Shown piece by piece: positions 22,800 through 36,000 of a DNA stretch of 64,000 nucleotides. Origin of the DNA: Ciona intestinalis. Taxonomy: Eukaryota > Chordata > Ascidiacea > Phlebobranchia > Cionidae. Below the pieces are notes generated by a model. The model was not told the DNA's origin, did no database searches, and was given only the letters and a program-made list of their open reading frames with translations. Position 1 is the stretch's first letter. Every line of letters starts with the position of its first letter. Position numbers and translations under genes: made by a program. The stretch covers positions 6,020,927 to 6,084,926 of the forward strand of contig NC_020166.2 in assembly GCF_000224145.3 (NCBI RefSeq), read 5' to 3'.

Positions 22800-24505
22800 A
22801 TTGTAGTTAAAAGTTATTTCTTCAAACTTGCTTTTTAACTTCTTTATACATGAAATAGATTTAAAACAGTAGGCCTACTGCACAAGACAAATACATTTAT
22901 TATTAGGTGGCTTTTGGCTATAACAAAGATCAACTTCGAAACATGCAAAACAAGACATTGTGGATAGTAACTCAATACACAACAACTGCCTGTCCTTACA
23001 AAACAATTCGGAAAAGTGAGAACAGGAGAATTGACCAGCTGATATTATACCACGATTAAACAGACAAATGTAATGAATAGCAATTCAATCGCGGAGTCAC
23101 GCAACACAATTTTAACATCACCTGCGCTTGTCAATCATTGATCACAATCACTAATAGTAAGTAAGTTACTAGCTTCTTACCTTCTCCCAAAATAAAACGC
23201 TAACCCTCATTGACTGCATTTACTTTTTGCTGTCGAATGCGCATATGTCGTTTCTAGTAAACAGCGTAATAATTCAAGACATGTTTTAGCTCTATATACG
23301 CTGCTTTTTACTTGAAACAGCGTCCATTCCCGTATATTTAGATCACTTTAGAGTCAAATATATCAGTCAAAGAGGAAATATCAAGTCAAACTAACATTTT
23401 TTGTTGACGCAGAACCTATCCACTTTAAGATATTTAAAGTTCTTTCTTGACTGCTTCTTGCTTTTGATCATAGAAATAAAAAAGAGTAGAACGCGCAATT
23501 GCCCAAAACCGTGATATATTCTTTTTTCTATTCACGTGACCGCCAACTCCGTCCCCATTTCCCTTCGTCTCCATTGTAAAAGATAGGCGCATAGTATTTT
23601 TGGACGGTTTTAGCTGTTTATTTTAAAAACTACACCAACTTTTTAAGTTTGTTAGGCTAGTTTAGTTATTTGGTACGTTAACGCTTACAGTTTACCACTT
23701 GTTTAGGAAATTTAATTATTTAAAAAAATTAATTAAAAATTTCAAACAAACGTTTTTTTAGAAATATATATATATTAGAAAATAGTTTTTTTACACAATA
23801 ACTTTAAATTAAGTCAAAAAACGAAGAAAAACTACACAAAACGTCATCGACTCCATTGACTACAATAGTTAACGGGAACGACCTGCGAAAGAGAGACAGT
23901 GTATCGTGCTCTCTCCTTTGCCGACATTGGAGATGCGCCTTCTATTCTTTTTTATTTCTGTGCTTTTGATCTAAACCATGGGTTGTTCCCCTAAACAAAA
24001 GTTGATTGCTTTTAGGGGGCACTTTTTGTTTATTATAATCTGTATTATCCAGAGCCTCCGATGCAACCCAACGTCTTGAACTTCCCGTCCCTCTAAAAAT
24101 GGTACGCCCTATTGCAACGGACAACCACAATTCATGGGAACGTATCCAAAAAACGATGGTACCATAGTGCAGCCCTTTGAAGAACGCCTCCATAATAACA
24201 GTAAGACCAAAGCGATTGGTTTTAATCTCTTTGGTAAGACCAACTATTCGTCTAATGTTTATTTTAAAGCGTCCTGTATAAAAATATAATAAATTATTGC
24301 AGCTGCTAAATGGCGGCAAATCTTTGTTAGAAATTATATTTTGTAGTATATACCTGGAATTAAGCCTATGTTAAGCTTTCCATAAATATTAGTCGATACA
24401 GGAAGTTATCTTGGAATGAATTATCTGAACATGGTTACTACTATCGCGGATACTTCTGTGACTATACATGCGACTATACACATAATATTCGATCTGCATA
24501 TAGTA

Positions 24506-24784
24506 CAGTAGGGGAAGATGGGACGCATATTGCCCAATATTTCCAAATTCAAAATACATGAGAGGTTAAGTAGTGATAATACTATATAAATCATTTGTAG
24601 CCCACGGATATAATGTAATCTCTGTATTTATACTCTGGATTGGGAGAGGACAGGACACCTTTAGCACATAATGTCCAAACACCTTGATCGTGTTTTAATC
24701 AACAATTAACAATGTTCTTTGTTTACCAACAAACAAGGCGAGAAAATAAAATTAAGGGGCGGCCCATCTTCCCCCAACCTACTA
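24506..24784. mobile_element. MITE, GGGGAAGATGGGAC family, copy 1
   Basis: The left end AGTAGGGGAAGATGGGAC is mirrored at the right by GGCCCATCTTCCCCCAACC then TACT. The ends are inverted, the interior is about 240 bp of non-coding DNA, and TA-rich flanks suggest TA targeting. Confidence 0.75.
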
Positions 24785-26130
24785 TAATATAATAATATAA
24801 TATAACACATTATCATTACATTATCTACGGCAGTAATAAAAAGTACAAATGCTACTCATGAGTAAAATTTTGGCATTTAATTGTATTTATTGCTTAAAGG
24901 CGAGAAACATTTGTTTCAGTGAACTTATTGGCTCTATACACGGTATCTCTAGTAGGCCGTGCTCTATAACTACTAAGTGCCACTGAATCTACGTTTCATC
25001 TAACTGTCCAGAATATCTTCGTTTTCTTTGTTTTCATGCTGCAATAATTACATAAATATGATATTTTTTCGATATTAAAACGCAACTGCCGGGGACGATA
25101 CCACCATAGCAACAAGACTAACTTTTTATGCGAAATAGCGAGAGCCAGTTATAGCGTCCTGTTTAAGAAGCCAATAATTTCTTGCAATACCACATAAGCG
25201 GCAATATATTGAGGGAAGTTTCGTTGATTTACATGTGTACCAAGAACGTTGGAAGCAGATACTCCGACTTAATTGACATGTGTATATAGAATTAAGCTCA
25301 ATAAGCGTCGTATGAAGATTATTTTTGTCATTCATTATTTTAACTGTTTTAGTATTAGCCTCGATTTTACGGATTTTTTTCGCAATTTAAAAAATTAGAT
25401 TATTAACTCTGTGGTAACGTTTTATCGTATTCTCAACATTTCGTATCGTTTCGATGGTTGCCTTGGGGCAAGTGTCTGCTACTACATAAACCTGCTTACC
25501 TTCTAATTTGATCATGAAAACGAGCATGTCACCGAGATTGCCTTTTTCCCTTGCACCTTTGCCGTTTGGTATTGACTCCGTTAATAGTTTCTTGGTAAAC
25601 ACTTTCGATTCCCTTTATTTTCATCTAGTCATTTACGACATTTCTTGATTGTTTATTATCAAAAGAAGTGAACAGATAAAGCCGCTAGCATACGCGATTA
25701 TAAGCATTCGTCACCAGAGAGGGAGAGAGATACCATTAGTCAGCGTAACTTTCTACACGTCAGCATCTCTGCGATATACGTGCGTAGCAAAGATAGAGTT
25801 ACTGCTGAGATAGTCTCAAATGTTACTGTAGTAGTGTAGTAAGTTCAATCAGCTTAAGATTAGGTAATCGCGACTTCTGCGCTAGATGCAGTTGTGTATA
25901 GTTGTTTAGACACCAAAGCAAATAATCAACGGAAATGAGCGCCTATTTAGCGTACATATTAGTTGTATTCAGTCATGCGCTTCCTGGTGCACACACACAG
26001 TTTGACAAGCGCTTACGTATTGTTTGCAAGGCGTTCTGCGCGTGCAAGCAAACTTGTTTACGTTTTGACTTTGTCGATATTTTAACGAATATGGCAATAA
26101 CACATAAACCTAATTTAATGGTGCTGGGAT

Positions 26131-26141
26131 ATTTTTCTAGG
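26131..26141 (+). promoter_or_regulatory. 3' splice acceptor just upstream of the DPY19L ATG
   Basis: ATTTTTCTAG followed by 26 nt of leader and the ATG at 26167. It fits either a 5' UTR intron or spliced-leader trans-splicing, which Ciona is known to use. Confidence 0.5.
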
Positions 26142-26166
26142 TTTAATATTTTAAGTGTTAGTAAAC

Positions 26167-28137
26167 ATGGTTCGAAAACAAGCAGGTAAACCTGCAGTAG
26201 TTGGCTCTAATGGCGACTCTGTTAAAAAAAACAGCAAACGACAGCCAAGAAAAGAAACTGCATCCCCTGTGCCAACTGCATCTGGGAAGAGCTTCCTAAA
26301 CAATTGGGTTATTGTTGCTTTCCTATTGGCTGGTTTTTGTGGGTGGCTTCACGGACTTCATATTTGGGCCATGTTTGAAAATGATCGACATTTCTCACAC
26401 TTGTCTTCATTAGAACGAGACCTAACTTTTCGAACTGAGATGGGTCTCTACTACTCTTATTATAAAACCATGATTGAGGGTAAGCACCAACTTTAGCTTA
26501 GACTAGTATAATAAACACTTTTTGAATATGTGTAATCTAAATTCATGGGACAGGTGAAAAATCTCTTACAACCATGTATTGCATATTTATACATATATTT
26601 GATTTTAAATTTTTTTCCACAGCACCATCAGCCTTCAACGGTATGCAGCAGATTGTGTATGACAACATTACTGAGTATCCAAGCACCATTAATGTATTGA
26701 AGAGGTTCAACTTGTACCCAGAACTGATCATAGGCACAGTGTACAGAGCTTTTGATTCATTCACAAAAGCTTGCAAAATAAAAACAATGACATGTTGGAA
26801 GGTATTGGCTCACATTATTACATACTCTTAGTCATAACTCATAACTGACCCTTTTAAAACAAACTGTGTAAAATCTGCCAATAATTATCATATAAATATT
26901 GTTTTTCTGTATGCTGTTTTGTGTTTTCAGATTAACAGAGGAGATTTGCCACCCATTAACAGCTGTGAAGGAATTGGAGACCCACATTATTTCTATGTGA
27001 ACTGCATTTATGCGATCAATAGTGTTATGATGTCCCTTGTATTTTTGTATGGCTGGTACATATCGGGAAATTCATTATGGGGAGGTAAGCTAGGTTCTGA
27101 GGTGTTCTCAGTATAGCCTATTATTTGTGGCATTTTTCATGTTGTTTTTTTGCTTTCAGGTATTATTTGTGTCGCATTTTATTTCTTCAACCATGGAGAA
27201 GCAACCAGGGTTATGTGGACTCCTCCTTTGAGAGAAAGTTATTCTTTCCCGTTCCTTATTCTGGAGCTGCTTCTGGTCACATACATGATCAAATGCCAAA
27301 AGCCAGATTATTATAAGTAAGATTGTTGTGAAATGCACATTAAAGTTTTTATTTGATGATGTTTAGCTCATTTCACAAGTACTTCTCCAGCACATGGTAA
27401 TATCTAATCTGTATTGTTATTTTTTTAATAGACACATGAGTGCAATTTGCGCTGCAGCTTTTTTCTTCATGTTACCTTGGCAGTTTGCCCAATTTGCCCT
27501 GCTTACACAAAGTGCTTGCGTGTTTGCTCTTTACATGCTTGAGTTCATTGGATCATGGAAGGTAAGAAAATAGTTTGAAATTCCAGTTAACTCATGATGT
27601 AGTTTATATTGACTAAATATTTTCACTGTATTTGATTCCTCCTACTGTGAGAAAAAGTGCCCCTTTACTTGGCCAGAGAGGCAGAGGCCACACAATTTGC
27701 CAATGTTTTTAAGAGTTAGTCCCAAGTTTTACTTGTTTAAAATACATACAAAAACATCTTCCTATCATACTGATTTATAATGAATTTCCAATCTAAAATG
27801 TTGCATGGGATAGTGCTTATACAAAAAAAAACTATAAATTTAGTAACTGAATAAAGAATAAACTAGGTCTAACAAAACATCATCTTTTCTTTCAGATCAT
27901 GATTCTGATTCATGCTCAAATAATTGCTCTGCTGGCCAACTTCGTATTTCAGTTTGGAAACGAGATGCTTCTAACCTCATTCTATGCCTCTAGTCTTATT
28001 GCTATCTATGCAATTGTTAAGTTTGAAAGAAAAATAGATGGTGCAGTAAAGAATTTAATTCTAAGATGCTTAGTGAAGGTAATATACAATAAAATATACA
28101 TTCGCTGCATGTAAGAGCTCTAAGTAATAAAAACGTA

Positions 28138-28180
<43 letters not shown>

Positions 28181-30682
28181 CTTTATTCATAGTTCACTAA
28201 AATATAAAAATAGTTGTTCTTACCCTGAACAGTTTTCAATATCTACTGTTACTGAACATGTTGAGTAACTGTTAAGTTTATTTTGACGCACAGTCATTCA
28301 AATGTGTCCCACTAACACAGGGCTTTGCTTGGTTGATTGGAACTTTTGGATTGAAGAAAGTGATTGCTACTGCACTCATGACAGCTGACGATGCCCATAT
28401 TTGGGAAATTCTCAAGTCAAAATTTTCTGACTTCAACAACTTTCACACAATGCTTTACACCTGTGCTAAGTAAGATTCTTTTTTTTTCTGATATGGTTGT
28501 TACAATTAAGTGAGATTAATCTTTTTTACATTTTTTATTGTTTTTAGGGAGTTTGATTTTTTGGAGATTGAAACTGTGATAAAGTTGTGCAAGACATTAT
28601 TGATACCAACCATGTTCGTGGTCACTGGAACTCTTGCTTTCAAATGCTTGAAGTATGAATATGAACAATACAAGGTACATTAACATTAGGTGTAGAAAAC
28701 TGTTTTTGGGAGGTACATTAACATAAAATAAGTGTCACTGCTTCTTTTTGTAGTGTTGGGTGAAGTCATAATTGGTGGCAACGTGGCATCCTAAGTGAAC
28801 CTATTGTATAATACTTATTAACTCATATATAATATGGTAATAACTAATGCTCAAATAGAGGAAGCAGCAGTTGTTATCTTTGTAATATAATATCTTAATT
28901 CAGGAGAAAAAGGAAGCAGAAGGAAGTGAAGAAACGACAGAGGTTCCTGAATTGGATGAAGAAGCCATCGCACATAGAAGCAAACCAATGGCAGACCTTG
29001 TGTACACTGTGTTACAGATGATTGCATTCACTTGTATGACCATACTTATCATGAGACTTAAACTCTTTATGACCCCCATGATGGCTATAACTTCAGCACT
29101 CTTAGCTAACAGGTATACAACTTTATTAGGTTTTTTTATGACTTCTTTTGCCCCAGGCCAATACGCAATCTATAATTGCCTCTAAAAAGCTTTTACTGCC
29201 TCTTTCTGAAAATTCTCCTCTATCAAGAACAATTATCGAGTTACCTTACTCAATGAATTCTAGTCTGCATTATATAACCCACTGTTTTCTTCAGGCAACT
29301 GTTTAGTTTTGTTGGCTCCCGCCAGCGCCATTCAGCCATGATATGTGTTGTTATTGCAATGGCATGCGTGGTTGGCATTGGAAATCTAACCCACCAATGG
29401 AATATAATTGGAGAGTTTGAAAACTGGCCACATGAACAGGTAACCTTGCCTCAAATGATGTAAAATTGAATTTTTTGTATCCTTATCACAACCTCCATAT
29501 TTCATTGAGATTTGCATCGAAATACCAATAATTTCTTGCAGCGAAATATCAAATTATGTATTCGTTTAAAAACAATTGGTAATTTAAATGAAATAAAACC
29601 TGTCAAGCTTGTAGCAGCAACAATAGACTGTCATTTGCTGATGGCAAATTGCCACCATTCATCCTGTTTCCATTCAACATTAATTATCCATTGTTTTCAG
29701 TTACTCAATTTCATCAATGAGAATTTACCAAAAACTGCCGTCTTTGCTGGAGCCATGCCCACTATGGCAAGCATAAAGCTCTCATGCTTGCGACCGATTG
29801 TAAATCACCCTCACTATGAAGATGCAGGTAAATAAAAAATCAATTTTTTTTAAACTCATATAATTTTACACACAACGACAACTGACTAATTAAGTGGCTG
29901 TTACAATATTGTTGTATTAAAGGACTGCACTGCCATGCTTATGTAATATTAATAGATTTATAAAAAATAGTGATATTATGTAGAATCCACAAGTGCAACA
30001 ATTCTAAGCCAACAACATCAGTAATTTTCTAATGTTGAATAAGTACATTAAAACAATAATTCTTATATAAAATCGTGTTAACACTTTTTGAATATGGTTA
30101 AGATGAAATTATAAGACAGTTGAAAATCCCTTCCAAGCATATATTGCATATATATGTATTGTATATGGTTAATTTTGATTGTTAACCGATTTTAAATCAA
30201 ATTAATATTTTTTATTTTGGTTGTTAGGTCTTCGTGAAAGAACCATGAAAGTCTACTCCATGTACAGCAGAAGAACATTGGAGCAAGTCCGAGACACAGT
30301 AGAGGCAATGGGAGTTGACTACTATGTCTTGGAGGACTCATGGTGTGTCCGGAAGACCAGAGATGGGTGTCAGATGCCAGAGATATGGGATATTGAAGAA
30401 CCAGAAAATATGGTATGGAATAACACTTGTGTTTTATGTTTTGTAATTCAATAAAGGTATTTAATGTTACAAGTATGAGCAGATTGATAATTGTGTGGTA
30501 AATATATATTCTGGCATTTTAATCAATACTCTAACTGAAGAATTTTTATTTCCTTTCAGGGTAAAAGGCCAGCATGTGCTGTTGCCCGCGCTAATCCAAA
30601 ACCTTGGTTTGAAGTTGTGTACAAGAACGATGTCTACACTGTTCTTAAAGTGAAGAAGAAAAACAAGCGTAAAACAAACTAA
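26167..30682 (+). CDS. DPY19L: DPY-19-like C-mannosyltransferase
   Basis: A multi-pass ER enzyme that attaches mannose to Trp of WxxW motifs, for example in thrombospondin repeats. Thirteen exons join in phase to 726 aa: 26167-26479, 26623-26801, 26931-27084, 27160-27316, 27432-27561, 27896-28078, 28321-28469, 28548-28674, 28904-29112, 29295-29439, 29701-29827, 30228-30412, 30560-30682. Family blocks include [25 protein letters not shown]-like [104 protein letters not shown] and [15 protein letters not shown]. The early acidic EMGLYYSYY loop is typical of this GT-C fold. A basic N-terminal tail precedes the first membrane helix (about residue 45). Only member of the family in this window; likely orthologue of DPY19L1-4 as a group. 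Confidence 0.97.
28141..28175. repeat. (TA)n microsatellite
   Basis: About 16 TA units in a DPY19L intron. Confidence 0.95.
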
Positions 30683-33079
30683 ACACCTCTGTTCATTCGA
30701 AATACATAAGTTTTAATGCAATTAGGGCAAGAGGACTAAAAACACAAGTTTTATTTTTTATTCATAATTCAAAACACCAATGTTGCTAAAAGTAGGAGAT
30801 TTCAACCATACTAGCATCTGAATCATTGTGGACCAAAAACTGCCTTCTGTATGTAATTATGAGTTCTGCCTGTATGTTGCAATGTGCAGTATTCTTGGAA
30901 AAAAGTGCCTTTGTTTTTGCACAGTATTTTACACATTAATATGCTTACACTTATGTTCACCTTAAATTGTTCTGCAATTCAAAAAAAGTGAAAGCTTTCT
31001 GCTAACCTAACTGCCTGCCATTGCTTTGTGAGATTATTTAGTTAAAGTATTTGTAGATACATGTTACTGTTGGTGTTTTGTTTATTTTCGATTCGTTTTA
31101 GTTATTTAATGTATTTGCTTTGTTTCTGAAGACAAAATTCAGCCTCTTGTGAAAATGCCTAACAGTAGTAACTAATACGTTTCTAAACCCGCATTTTGTT
31201 ATCTTGCATACTAAGTGAAGCTTCTCATTTGTTTCTGTCATAGGCTGGGTGTCATCACTGTTTAGTGTTGGTGGCGCTTTGCAATAAACAAACATTACCT
31301 TGACATAAAGTGTGTTAAAAATGTCATTCGCGCATATTACATATGTTGTGTTAATTTGGTTTGGTTTTTAGTGCTTGCTAGTGGGAAATAGAACTTTGTT
31401 TTATAACGGATTTCGAATAGGCGTTGTGCATCTTGGCGTAATTTATATTTCAACAGACTTTAGCGTGCAAGAAGCGTTAACAAACTACATAAAAGCAGGT
31501 ATTAGAAACTGTACAGCGGTTCTGGTAAATGTACACATTAGAAACTGTACTCCGAGACATAAACATATGCCACGGCCATCCATAGTTCCTTGCCGCCACC
31601 TAACGACGTCTCGCTCGCTTGCAAATATAATACTGTGGACCAAGGTCCAGCGATCGGGTGCTCCAAATCTAATGTTGCTGGGTAGAAAATTAATCATTGT
31701 TAATAACTTATATGCAACATGGCAATTTACAATTATTCCTGGCGCTACCATAACGTTCAAGGCGAACATAAAATTTTTGTTCAGACTCGTATTTTTCTCA
31801 AAAAATCATTCTCAGTATCACTATTTATTTCATCTCATGTGTTACATACCTCGGTTGCCATAGTTTTGAATGCCAAACTTCCCAGCTTCGTTTCCACGCA
31901 CTAGACGCACAACAATAGCGGATGCCTGACGGCTCTATTAATTGCAAAAAAAGTAATATTTATTGACTGAGCTGCCAGTTACTTGTATTATGCCTTACCA
32001 TGAACAAACGAAGGAGTGTTTCCGAATGGCGAAGTCTGTACATAGACGGCAGCATCACGTGTATATGGAGGTAACTTACTTGGGGACATGTTATCGGGTT
32101 GCAAGTTTTTCTGATGCATTTCACCCTAGACTGGCTATAGTCGTGAAATGAAAAGTCGGGTAAGATCAGATATTTGATTAACGTTTCTTTTGTGCAATGG
32201 TCGGACAGTCATATCAAGAACCCTTACAAGCCTTGAAGCAAAAAGGCTGTGATCGGACTTGTAGTGAACATAAAACACGCATGCTTCGTAACCAGGCAGC
32301 CACTTTTTCGTCGGTTTATTTGGATGCCTGTGTGCCTGTAGGAGCATATTGGCATTGTAGGCGAGTGACATGCAAAGTGTACATTGTACAAGGCAGCTTA
32401 AAACAACGTGGAACATCGGCAAAACAACGAGGATGCAAAAAATAAATAATCTAAAAGCAGGAACCAGTAAGAACATTCGGGAAACTTTACCCATTTGCTT
32501 CACCATATATGGCTTAAGCGGCATTGTCCGCTCAGCTTGGTACGCCGATGTGCAAAAAATGAGATGATAAGACTATGGTTAATGAATTAGTGAACTTAAA
32601 CGTATTTAACCCACACATTATATGGGAAAATATGCGCAAAGGAATATAATAGGGTAAGAAATTGTTATTAGATCTTAAACAGGGGGCAATTAATAAAAGG
32701 GAACATAATTTTCCACCAGTGTTGTTTTGTAGTTTAGTTTCTTTGTTAACAGCAACCGATAATTTCTCATCGAATGCTTATGTGTGTTACTATCTATGCT
32801 GTGACAGACTAATACTGCATTAAAGACGAAAAAATAGTTATCTCTAAACGATAAAACACTGAAATTGAAATCAGGTTTGGCGTGCTGTGAGAGCGGTTAT
32901 GCTGTAATTTTGAAATCCCTGATGCGCTTGAAAACTTGTAATTTACATTTGCCGATTCAGCTATGTACATAATCCTAATCTGGACTCTTCGCGCCCTCCT
33001 ATACAGATGCGTAGGAGCTTCTTTTTGTCTCTAGGTGCCACACAACGACTGATTCAGCCCGACTGTCAAGTAGAGAAAA
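30683..33079. other. Convergent intergenic region, DPY19L 3' to fibulin 3'
   Basis: Contains the 3' UTRs of two convergent genes. Possible poly(A) signals: AATAAA near 31283 on the plus strand (after GGCGCTTTGC) and near 32316 and 31953 on the minus strand. Several ORFs of 60-160 codons on both strands show no family resemblance and overlap each other. Confidence 0.55.
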
Positions 33080-36000
33080 CTAGAAGTGAAATTCCGAAAC
33101 AAAAATATATAAACGAGAAATAAAGGTGGCCCATCTTCGCTTTCGGTACAACTTCAATGTGAGGTCGACCACGTAATCTTTCGGTCCTGTGAGTTTCCTC
33201 GTAGCATAAACTATTCCACTCTTTCTCTTCTTAAAACGACGCTTAGATGCGCGGAAGAGCATATCCTCGTTACCCTTGGTAAGCATGAAGTAGTATCGAT
33301 CTTTCGGGTAACCTTTTGCTAAACTCATTCTGAACAAAGTTGTTCCGGGAGCAGCGTTGTTCCTCACTGAGATGTTGTGGTGTGAAATCTGCTTCGGCAG
33401 TCGTATGCACGACCGCTTGTTGGTTGCCGCTTTGCAGGATTGACGAACGCATCTTTTTCTGGAAGCCAGCAGTCGCAGAGCAGGTGCCGCCACAACAAGG
33501 TGTTTGCGTGTAACATCGTGCGGAAGGCAGGCAGTGAACATGCAAAGAAAACAAACGCGCCCCATTAGCCACTTATACCGCAAATTTCTTCACAAAACAT
33601 GTTAAACGTCTCCTTCATAACCGCGTTCAAAATATAGTGGTTCACTACTGAGCAGCCACTATCAACCCAAGCAAACAGGGAATCGGGCACAACGGTGTAA
33701 CTTACCGGTTCGAAAGTCTGGCGTAATGCGCAGGGCAGGTGATTTCAACACACTTGAAGCCTCCTCTTGTGTTAAAGCAAGTCTCTGAGCGACTGCAGTT
33801 GTGTTGATTAGTATTACACTCATCAATATCTGTAGAATAGGTTTGATGAATAAAAAACTAATGTAACTGAAAACATACGGCTTAAATAATAGCAGCGACG
33901 GAAACATGTAAGTTCTCGGTTAAAAGAAGGCGCACTATACCACCAAGTATAGTAGGTTCCATTTGGTATCAAACAAGGAACATTTAACCAAATATAAAAC
34001 CGTATCTCACGACTCACACAAACTAATTGTTTAGAACTTAGTATATTTGAATAATATGTGATAAAGGTGTCCCATCTCCCCCCACTGCACTATATATATA
34101 TAGTGCAGTTGGGGGAGATGGGACACGTTTAGCACATCAGACCAAATGTCTTGATCATGTTTTAAACAGTTAACAAAGTTCTCTATGGAAGTCGCGCGAA
34201 TACGGTTTTGCAATTCTTTGATTTGGCTACTAAAATGAAACGAGAAATAGACTGAAAAGGTGTCCCATTACCTCCCACCCTACTAAATGCACAATTTACC
34301 GCTAAAAAAAACATTGCGTACAGTTCTTGGTTCATACGAAACTTCATGTCGCCACCAAGTCTGGTCAAAATAATCAAATCTACCTGTGCAAGTTCCGTCG
34401 AATCGTTCCAAATTATAACCACTCGGGCAAACACACGAATAGCTTCCTGGTGAATTGCGGCACCTGTACATGCATCTCTCTCCGGCCGCAAGTGCGCATT
34501 CGTTAATATCTGCAAGGATTGTGCAAATGCCGTAAGGATTTAGTTTGACGAAAGCGGTTTTTAATGTCAACAAAATGGGCCAGGGTTAAATACCACTGCT
34601 CGCTGAACCAATTTATCTGTATTTTGTAAACCAAACTAACCCATGTGTCGGCAAATGCCACCAGTCACCGCAAAAGCAAACGTATGCCAAGGTAATTATC
34701 TATTGCGGCAAGCCTTCCTGTATTCTTATCGCCACAGTGGTAGCTTCAGCAATGTATACGGTGCAATAAAGCATAACTAACTGCTACACTAACCCATCAC
34801 GGTGGCAAATCAAGACAAGTTATTAACTTGGAAAATATGTAACAGGTACCGTTAAAGGGGTCATGGTTTCCGCCGCCGATGTCAGAGCTTTCACATTTGT
34901 CAGTTTACCACGGTTTTAGTTACTTTTTAGCTAGGTTAATTTGAAAGACTTTACCTTGACATCTGGTGCGACTACCCTGGAAGGTTGTCCTGTAGCCACG
35001 GTTGCACTCGCATCTGAACGATCCAGGTACATTGACACACCGAGCGCCCTCGCCACACTGATGAATCAAAGGGTCCTCGCATTCATCGATATCTAAGTTA
35101 AAATTCAACAGATGAAGATCTCCGTAAGGAGCGATTAGGAATGTAATATAAGCACTCGACATTTTACTTGGCATTCAAGAACTGTACACCTTAAGTTGCG
35201 GCGTAAGCTGGTTTAAAATTAGATTAACTGTTTGTTTGGCCCCTTCAAGCTCAGATTTTCATTTCTGTGCCAAAATGCCAATTTACCGCATTCTGCATTT
35301 TCTCCATCCCATTTTCTCTTTCAATTAGCGGCATTTGAGCGAATGGTTTTGTGTGTAAGTAGGGATTTAGTTGAGAATTAGATGTGGTTCGCTGCCTATG
35401 TCCAGCGCTCGCCTAGTGCAGCCATAAATAAAGCTTCTTGCCTAATTGCGCACGAAATCCAGCAAACATTTACTAAAGAAGCATCGTTTTACCCCTGGTA
35501 GCGGCACCGGCCACTTTCATCGATACAAGCTGCTTACATAGCAATTTACACAGCTGTTCAAATGAAACCGATATATTTTCCCGTGAGCTTGAATAGCCGA
35601 TAATTGAACCACTTTACACCGATATAATGTGGTGGCTTTACAAAGTTTTTTTCAAAAATACACAAACGTGATATTTACCAATACACGAGCGTTGATTGCT
35701 GCTCGGGCGAGTTCCAGGTGTGCATATAATTGGATCTTGGCATCTGAAGCTGCCTTCCTCGTTGATGCAAGTTGAACCGCTGGAACAAGTATGTGTACCG
35801 CGGTCGCACTCGTTGACATCTGTGTACATAAATATGTGGTTTGCTAGATTCTGAATTGGTTTGATCCGCCCAAATCCGTTCCGAGTGCAGCTTTTCACGG
35901 GAAAGTGGTGCAAGCCGACCCGGGAAACCGATTACACGTCGCTTGTTAGGGAGTTATTGGGTTACAGAGTTGGCAACGTCGCGGAGCGTCGATTCAAACG

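Larger units (their letters stand above)
22800..26166. other. Intergenic region between divergent CUEDC1 and DPY19L
   Basis: Holds the promoters of both divergent genes. Contents: a MITE at 24506-24784, otherwise AT-rich DNA. A GC-richer patch at 23840-23940 (with AACGGGAACGACCTGCG and repeated GAGAG/CTCTC) may be a dispersed element. No exon could be supported. Confidence 0.55.

Noticed and set aside
23942..24319. 125-codon minus-strand ORF
   Set aside because: Low-complexity, no motifs, no splice context; more likely part of a dispersed repeat.
25387..25602. 71-codon minus-strand ORF with KLEGKQVYVVADTCPKA
   Set aside because: Looks protein-like, but begins with GTG, has a stop shortly upstream, no ATG near the front and no flanking exons that I could join. 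Kept out for lack of support.
31375..31863. 162-codon plus-strand ORF downstream of DPY19L
   Set aside because: Starts on a non-ATG codon, has an equally open frame on the opposite strand and no recognisable motif.
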